DNA from: Kouleothrix aurantiaca
GTDB taxonomy: Bacteria; Chloroflexota; Chloroflexia; Chloroflexales; Roseiflexaceae
Reading direction: 5' to 3'
Length of the DNA stretch: 12,449 bases
Assembly: GCA_001399705.1 (NCBI GenBank)
Contig: LJCR01000026.1
Location: 1 to 12,449, forward strand
In this document: positions 9,701-12,449 of the stretch, in pieces
How positions within the stretch are numbered: the first letter of the stretch is position 1
How the letters are laid out: every line of letters starts with the position of its first letter
Program-made: the position numbers and the translations under genes
The notes under the pieces: model-generated
The model's input: only the letters and a program-made list of their open reading frames with translations
What the model was told of the DNA's origin: nothing
Databases searched by the model: none

Positions 9701-9903
9701 CTCATCACCAGCTCGCATAGTGCGTCGAACTTGGCGGTAGCAAGTGCCTTGGAAACGCTATACTGAAAGCCCGGCAAAGCAATATGCTTGTCGAGCGCAT
9801 GCCTGAGGGATTTGGCCTGATTGCCAGCCCCCCCGCCGGCACGCATCCAGCGCCTGCCGCACAACGCGCGCATAATACTCATCGGGCAGAAGGGCATTGA
9901 CAA
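3700..9903 (-). CDS. Giant STAND/AAA-like NTPase with one active and one degenerate P-loop domain
   Basis: A single open frame of 2,067 codons. Numbering here is from the TTG at 9903, but the true start is probably the ATG at 9937 in another frame (see the 5' entry). Layout: an N-terminal helical part (about 30-160); an acidic, Ala/Glu/Asp/Ser/Pro-rich low-complexity stretch; a charged helical or coiled-coil segment (about 213-365); a second low-complexity linker (about 365-575); a long helical middle (about 575-1250) rich in Gln, Arg and Glu; then a small alpha/beta domain. The first NTPase domain starts at FYGRED (1373-1378) and has Walker A GGRQFGKT (1394-1401) and Walker B VLIMFDEAD with D1486-E1487. 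A winged-helix-like segment follows. A second NTPase-like domain has GSSATGID (1785-1792) at the P-loop position, with the Lys and Thr replaced by Ile and Asp, so it should not hydrolyse ATP. No signal peptide or membrane segments are seen; the protein is cytoplasmic. It is the first gene of a likely operon with the HEPN-like gene (ATGA overlap) and the RecD-like helicase. The architecture suggests a sensor or scaffold ATPase in a defence system; that function is inferred. Confidence 0.85.
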   Translation of the reverse strand: MSMPFCPMSIMRALCGRRWMRAGGGAGNQAKSLRHALDKHIALPGFQYSVSKALATAKFDALCELVMSSARSRPPLLEAILRAWVESEAELKHAVRAALAQHDIALAGMKQGISVPPEPALATVLLELQETLPGRKLEDIHLMVACESGQFPLSAADTPDAHAAEETDDEPGTDCDAAPDDADHSANGASNVPFPTTYSSQTSGADGAEGEGMQWHSLLGELAHLPAEAAEWDDENVGGFVAAVQALAAQKRDERVAGHLVLQQAIETLRSEQAEAIEFHDLGGIASWEAENVPRQRARAAASDVAQLCTALAEESALRHQQSQLKKRREQEAFQPAIQKLCEQIDQRYQALHVLFASDSAAGPGNNQANAEPRNGAAEEPAVSTLSETSAAPAPTPDTSRNGDAGEGSGNENIAEDITPVEAPREIAPAIAAASTANNNATPAESSSAQSDDLPASQELAAADGSGKDVESQEAAIANDASQSLPAFAEEPQSDISATVEEWQGSDEADIPDSGADSLLVLAAAEAEQEDTPAADADVQLRDEGDSEAGGDSPAKLHEQLGSEADQAIAAPAEADPEAVFWQLIDEDEMALAYWMARSIEAHKDAPPVPSELIAAVFGARQVTFDHAGVGPLVDDLADIVLAYEPEHSVVSELLTLAAALRPTLLAPTTGMVEWIKVPSYCPTLHGCTQAIREFAQHGIGLQELILSDVTNVDAKQRHVVEAAEQAQRWYHEAQTFKISYVPASIVWKKLIAANGPLADFLLKVGNNQRDSYDEVETALKSWNDEDFRNKQINDIDRALRKTNWEQIKYEALDQLHHNITDACGYAERWCRAVEHVRRIETEGDWLFRQISQLQARLRQALPDAWAAIEELTANHTPVAPASRCLQRALADCLELLHIPLPGDVARKPSVAATPNQSLQKLLASRLWLLPQIDLDTQLQPTPEALLAAAATIAQPACWKNSAATAISGWLKREDFRVVAGLRAQTDEEIVSEIDQQIAEARQNAAAKLRLHVRATSDKVALAYQDAVLDEAVQTEYVAVVTQIDEQPTDNFPDAHARLAEIELAVEQTRAQRRAELEQSYHTLRPELATRTNPNAQAEIERSVKQAMQGNDIRIIEELLDSIQSIINGNTTEETWWLSQTEQHFSNTPHSYFSIRPELARIAKEGLPQAAEKLKQGSLHATLTIDSSATEGATALTAWKQLKQTPAKLNIIALKTILGFLGIENTNTFEVALKAPTLRRNWAHARVELKQMVNARPIAEFGSRARQYDIICLESGVESIATSIQRTQIDTQVFFLFYFGTLSAQQLRDIGRLSRSKEKRLTIIALDEPLLLFLAHEADRALRFQVLLHCALAYTALNPFVPYCRGLVPAEMFYGREDLITELQAPAGRCIIYGGRQFGKTALLNETRRRFELKPEQRAWVEDILNIGASPDQPPSSIWLRLRSIFRDHLRLIPAQVKTDRTEDIIGHIRKSLNQNEGRRVLIMFDEADSFLSADGREDFRTVSELRRLIMDTQERFKVVFSGLHSVQRFAAYPNNPLAQFGLPICIGPMPANIARDVIEQPLAALGYTFRDANSILRILSYTGYHAGLLQIYGDALIQYLMNRVRAGEPPYYIEQQDVDQTYLRMKNMVVDRFKLTLRLNTYYRAIAMVFIWEQYESRTYGTAYTANDVLRLGSEYWPAGFTRIDDEMINSLLDEMTGLGILVRTRSNSYRLRSPNIVRLMASESDVFDAVAAFQNQEPPDFTDIDSHHAILEQDAISQHYSPLTYAQTRLLNAPRSGVSLVFGSSATGIDTLTTALSRFASLNSDSGVFTPIIPLSVLRGRRLAAWLAEQRKSYTSHDRLVYTARVEGTADELQHLLEAALTWAEGVSAHEPHVSVFLIFGPQATTAWLQIASLKRQELESRVTTLVSLQPWNTIAVRQRLLHNDLWASHLEKQVIDATGGWAVLLDELIGRCTTSGKVAKTIEDFQGEVRQPGSKLARLFNEKLELNDGAARRILQFISDEFGGSVTTDFLTPEFIDDKLSQDICDAALLNLERMACIKIQRDESSGVFSVSVDPIVRAMVVEP

Positions 9904-9937
9904 TAATAAACGCTGTTACTTTTTGCTCGGTAGTCAT
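9758..9937 (-). other. Out-of-frame 5' end of the giant NTPase gene (frameshift at a G7 run, 9828-9834)
   Basis: A 59-codon frame starts at ATG 9937, preceded by GGAG eight bases upstream (9946-9949), and ends at TAG 9758-9760. Its first ~36 residues (MTTEQKVTAFIIVNALLPDE, then YYARVVRQALDACRR) look like a genuine protein start, but the sequence turns unprotein-like just after a run of seven Gs on the minus strand (9828-9834). In the giant NTPase frame the opposite holds. Upstream of the G run it reads as a Cys/Met-rich artefact starting from a TTG with no ribosome binding site, while downstream (AGNQAKSLRHALDKHIALPG) it looks real. Removing one G joins the two good halves as ACRRGAGNQAKS. 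The real gene is therefore probably 3700-9937 with a one-base indel, caused by homopolymer sequencing error, a true mutation, or slippage at the G tract. Confidence 0.75.
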
Positions 9938-9945
9938 AGTCGCTG

Positions 9946-9949
9946 CTCC
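9946..9949 (-). promoter_or_regulatory. Ribosome binding site for the probable true start of the giant NTPase
   Basis: GGAG on the minus strand lies eight bases before ATG 9937. No comparable site precedes the TTG at 9903, where the long open frame nominally begins. This is a main argument that translation starts at 9937 and crosses the G7 run. The 59 bases between the upstream gene remnant (stop at 9997-9999) and 9937 show no clear promoter hexamers and no terminator. Confidence 0.5.
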
Positions 9950-9996
9950 GTTGGGGCTGTTTTGTGCTGTTGCGATGGCAGGCCGCTACTACTTTG

Positions 9997-10278
9997 CTAC
10001 GCCCCACTAAACGCCCCCGGCCAGCCGCCATGCTCCTCGATCACGTCGTCGATGCGCTGCATCAGGCCGATGGTTTCGTGGAGCGCGACGACGATACGCT
10101 GGTAGTGCTCGATGTCTTCCGGCGCGAGCGCGCGGCCTTTGCGATCTTTCAGCCATTTCTCGCAGATCTAGTAGCCGCCAATGTGGAAGTTCCAGACGGC
10201 CTCCGGCACGCCACGAAAGCCGCGCCGCTGCGCCTTATCCAGCCACACAGTTTTCTGGTCATACGAGATTTTCTCAAC
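9997..10278 (-). pseudogene. C-terminal fragment of a type ISP-like DNA methyltransferase, interrupted by TAG
   Basis: This is the 3' part of the chimera above, listed separately because it comes from a different gene family. It has 36 residues before the nonsense codon (VEKISYDQKTVWLDKAQ, then a VWNFHIGGY core) and 56 after it (core EKWLKDRKGR, then HYQRIVVALHETI, ending HGGWPGAFSGA). In intact relatives this segment belongs to the target-recognition end of a large methyltransferase or fused restriction enzyme. No methylase catalytic motif (NPPY/DPPY) is present in this window. Confidence 0.72.
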
Positions 10279-11739
10279 GAGGCGCTGGCTTTCTTTCACA
10301 TATGCGCGGCTGCGCTGCACAACCAATGCATCGAACACGGCATCGGTACGCAGCACACGTTCGGCTTCCTGCATTTCGGCTTCAACCATCATGTCGAGCT
10401 GGCTGGCTTTTGGCAACTGCTTGAGAATCGTTTTCTCAAGCTGAATGAAATGCGAGCGCAGGCTGTGCACGCCCAGGGTGGGGGCAAAATGCCGCTCGTC
10501 GCCGCCAGTGAATAGTTCGATGATATGGCGAAAATCATGAACCGAGTTGTTCACAGGTGTTGCTGTAAGAAAGAAAACCTGTTTGGGTTTATCGCCCGAT
10601 TGAATATCGTCTTGAAGTTGGCGATAGCGTGATGGAGCACGCACGCCTTCGCCCTTGATGCCGGGGTTGCGGAAATGATCCGCTTCGTCGATAAGAATCA
10701 CATCGGCATCGCGAATGGTAAGTGCGATGTCCTCTGGCCAATTCCCCTGTCGCTGGAGATCGGTGTGGTTGAAAATTTTGAGATTCACAAAGCCGCTAAA
10801 CACGCGCGGCAAATAGCGCCGAAGCACCGGCTCCCACACATCTTCGCGTGCGGCTTTGGGCGCAAAGAGCACAACCTGCTTGCCTTCTTTGAAGACCAGA
10901 CGCTCGATCAGCATCAGGCCGACGTAGGTCTTGCCCAGGCCAACACCATCGCACAGAAACGCGCCCTCGTAAAGATCGGCAATCTGCATCAGGTTGCGGT
11001 ACGCATCGCGCTGATATTTATCGAGCAGCTTGAAAACGGTTGAACGATCCTCATCCCAGGCATCTGGCTCCAGCTCACGGTTGCGGAAAAACTCGTCAAG
11101 CGCCTTGAACCACACCTCAAACGGCGTGTGGGGGTTCGTGTGGCGCTCGATCGTGCGCAGGATGTCAGCAGTGACGTCTTCTGCATTTTCCCAATAGTGC
11201 TCGTACCATTCCTGAAGCAGCTGAACTTCGGAACCCCGGATCTTGACATTCAGCTCAACGTTATCGCTCAAGCCCGGGAAGGTAAAATTTGAAGAACCAA
11301 CAAGCGCAAACGAACCCACAACAGTCGAACGGGCGTGAGTGATATAGGCTTTGGCGTGAAATTTTTCCTGGCGGTATACGCGGCACTCAATCTTTCCCGA
11401 CCGAATTGCCTCGACAATCGCCGGCACACCTTCCAGAAAGTCGTTCTGCGTTTTCTCGCCCTCAAGGCTGTTTTCCAGCTTGCTTTGTATGCGGCCTAAC
11501 CCTTCCGCAAAGACGCGCCTGGTGCGTAACGAAACCTCATCGCCCATCAGAATGCGAATGTGATCAACCGCCTGCCATTTTTCGCCCAGCGACAGTAGCG
11601 CGCCAATTTCGAAATAGCCGGTTGCAATATCAATAGCCTTCGAAAGATCGCACCATTCAGCTATATAAGAACGTACTTTCCAATTGGTGTCGCCATTATC
11701 GACAATGAACAGTTGGCCAGCACTGTGAGATTTACTCAT
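9997..11739 (-). pseudogene. Chimeric remnant: PLD-nuclease/SF2 helicase 5' part fused to a type ISP-like DNA methylase 3' tail
   Basis: The open part runs from ATG 11739 to TAG 10168-10170 (523 codons). A PLD-like domain comes first: FHAKAYITH with H128 and K130, then GSSNFT at 148-153. The SF2 first lobe follows: motif I DGVGLGKT (264-271), motif II DEAD (351-354) and motif III TATP (392-395). The helicase sequence stops near AYVKESQR (479-486). The whole second RecA lobe (motifs IV-VI) is missing, so the motor cannot work. From about residue 488 (VEKISYD) the sequence changes to one I recognise as the conserved end of type ISP-like DNA methyltransferases (GVPEAVWNFHIGGY). That homology continues in the same frame past the TAG for 56 more codons (CEKWLKDRKGRALAPEDIEH and onwards) to a second TAG at 9997-9999. 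The first TAG stands where relatives have Gln (GGYQV-CEKWL), a one-base CAG to TAG change. Reading: a deletion fused a helicase gene to the end of a downstream methylase gene, and a nonsense mutation followed. A truncated PLD nuclease could still be made, but activity is unlikely. Confidence 0.8.
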
Positions 11740-11780
11740 TGCTCGAAAGCCTCGAAATCTGGGCGCGATTAAACCACACT

Positions 11781-11789
11781 ATTTTAGCA
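11781..11789 (-). promoter_or_regulatory. Candidate extended -10 promoter element upstream of the chimeric gene
   Basis: The minus strand reads TGCTAAAAT, matching the TGn-TAnAAT extended -10 pattern, about 42 bases before ATG 11739. No good -35 hexamer is found at 16-18 bases spacing, which extended -10 promoters can tolerate. A weak GAGG lies 10 bases before the ATG. Confidence 0.3.
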
Positions 11790-11998
11790 TCATAGCGCGT
11801 ATGCGAATGGCATGGAGACTAGGTTGCGAAAGACATGCGACCAGCGATTGTGTCAGCGGCTACCGATTATTGAAGACCAAAGTGCGTGCGCAGCAGGAGC
11901 GAAATTGCGGTGTTAAAACGGAAGCATGATAGTGATTTTTGCGTTCAAGCGCGCCAGTCGAAAGCGTTCGGTTGGGCAGTGCCAAAAGAATACGACAG

Positions 11999-12019
11999 AG
12001 TATACCACAGGCAGTATAC
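11999..12019. repeat. Two AGTATAC copies 14 bases apart
   Basis: AGTATAC occurs at 11999-12005 and 12013-12019. Its core GTATAC is palindromic, so the pair reads the same on both strands. The spacing (14 bases start to start) is longer than one helical turn. On the minus strand the copy at 11999-12007 also reads TGGTATACT, an extended -10-like sequence. Could be an operator or promoter, or chance. Confidence 0.25.
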
Positions 12020-12257
12020 GGAAACGTAGCAAAAATCTGTCATTTTGCACATTCTGCAGGCTGATTTGCAGCACCGTTCGTTAGGCACCCCTCATATTGG
12101 TAAACGACGAAGGTTATAAGAAAGATACGTTACTATGCGCTTCAGGAGTTCGATATCATTTGTTGTGGATAGGAGCAAGGCATCTATCAAACTGTGCCCG
12201 CCCCATATGCTGTCGGCTCGGGCCGTGGGGGCGGCGCTCGCCCCTGCGCCCCCGGCG

Positions 12258-12274
12258 TCGGGGCCTTGCCCCGA
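12258..12274. repeat. GC-rich perfect hairpin (7-bp stem, 3-base loop)
   Basis: TCGGGGC-CTT-GCCCCGA forms a perfect stem inside an unusually GC-rich block (about 12195-12285) flanked by AT-richer sequence. No T-tract follows on either strand, so it is not a standard intrinsic terminator. It lies just outside the transposase end and may belong to the insertion element or to an interspersed repeat. Confidence 0.4.
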
Positions 12275-12339
12275 GCCCCGGATTTGATGTGGTCGGCAAA
12301 ATAAACAGAGGCGTGAACACACTATAGCAAAGAGCATAA

Positions 12340-12449
12340 TCATTGATCTCGGATCGGCCAGAGGCGGTACCCACAATGGGCGAAAAAGGCGCGAGCGTCG
12401 GCGGAAGAAATCAACGCAAGTGCTTGCTCTATCGCTTGCTCAAGCGCCT
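12340..12449 (-). CDS. C-terminal end of an IS630-like transposase (partial, 5' part off the right edge)
   Basis: A minus-strand frame enters from the right edge and ends at TGA 12340-12342, giving 35 visible codons (ALEQAIEQALALIS, then ADARAFFAHCGYRLW). The pattern of a helix followed by [A/N]-x-F-x-x-C-G-Y a few residues before the stop matches the C-terminus of IS630/Tc1-mariner-type DDE transposases. The catalytic DDE residues lie outside the window. The element's terminal inverted repeat should be within the next ~100 bases to the left (a candidate reads GTGTTCACGCC on the minus strand near 12312-12322), but it cannot be verified without the other end. Confidence 0.62.
   Translation of the reverse strand, partial: ALEQAIEQALALISSADARAFFAHCGYRLWPIRDQ

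Larger units (their letters stand above)
11740..12339. other. About 600 bases without a supported gene
   Basis: Lies between the start of the chimeric gene and the transposase end. The open frames here are short, lie mostly in the GC-rich block at 12200-12290 and have low-complexity translations, so I do not call them. The region holds a candidate extended -10 element near 11781, a repeated AGTATAC motif near 12000 and a hairpin at 12258. A short minus-strand stretch ending at 12092 (SLIDALLLSTTNDIELLKRI onward) has plausible protein composition and might be a gene remnant, but I cannot assign it. Confidence 0.5.

Noticed and set aside
9907..10171. Possible separate small gene between the chimeric helicase and the giant NTPase
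   Set aside because: The conserved coding signal is the continuation of the methylase tail after the TAG, with no start codon and ribosome binding site of its own. The plus-strand frames here are antisense shadows.
12092..12376. 94-codon minus-strand open frame next to the transposase end
   Set aside because: It overlaps the transposase C-terminus in another frame and crosses the GC-rich block as Gly/Ala/Pro low complexity. Only its last ~33 residues look protein-like, not enough to call a gene.
1..12449. CRISPR arrays, tRNA or rRNA genes, riboswitches, clear intrinsic terminators
   Set aside because: No regularly spaced direct repeats, no cloverleaf or rRNA-like stretches, and no hairpin followed by a T-tract were recognised by eye on either strand.

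Overview
The window looks like an accessory (probably anti-phage or other genome-defence) locus of a moderately GC-rich bacterium, most likely a Chloroflexota member. That placement is an inference from the style of the protein families (giant multidomain NTPase, type ISP-like methylase tail, PLD-SF2 helicase, IS630-type transposase end). No rRNA, tRNA or housekeeping marker fixes it. All supported genes are on the minus strand, so the transcriptional order runs from the right edge to the left edge.

Right part (12449 to about 9997): the last 35 codons of an IS630-like transposase enter from the right edge. About 600 bases without a convincing gene follow, holding a GC-rich block with a perfect hairpin and a repeated AGTATAC motif. 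Next comes a broken gene: an N-terminal PLD-like nuclease domain and the first RecA-like lobe of an SF2 (SNF2/DEAD-type) helicase are joined in frame to the last ~92 codons of what looks like a type ISP-like DNA methyltransferase/restriction protein. That tail is itself cut by an in-frame TAG where relatives appear to have Gln. This is most simply the scar of a large deletion that fused two genes of an older restriction or defence cluster.

Central and left part (9937 to 1): three intact-looking genes form a probable operon. (i) A giant (~2,070 residue) NTPase has long helical and acidic/Ala-rich regions, one canonical P-loop ATPase domain and a second, degenerate one. Its 5' end is displaced by a one-base frameshift at a G7 run. 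(ii) A 433-residue protein overlaps it by an ATGA junction. It has a degenerate ATPase-like N-terminal half and an R-N-x3-H motif typical of HEPN ribonucleases near its C-terminus. (iii) A RecD-like superfamily 1 helicase of at least 776 residues carries a long N-terminal extension, and its C-terminus lies beyond the left edge.

Working model (inference): the giant ATPase is a sensor or scaffold, the small HEPN-like protein is its translationally coupled effector, and the RecD-like helicase acts on DNA ends or replication intermediates. I cannot match this trio to a named defence system from memory, so it is the best candidate in the window for an undescribed system.
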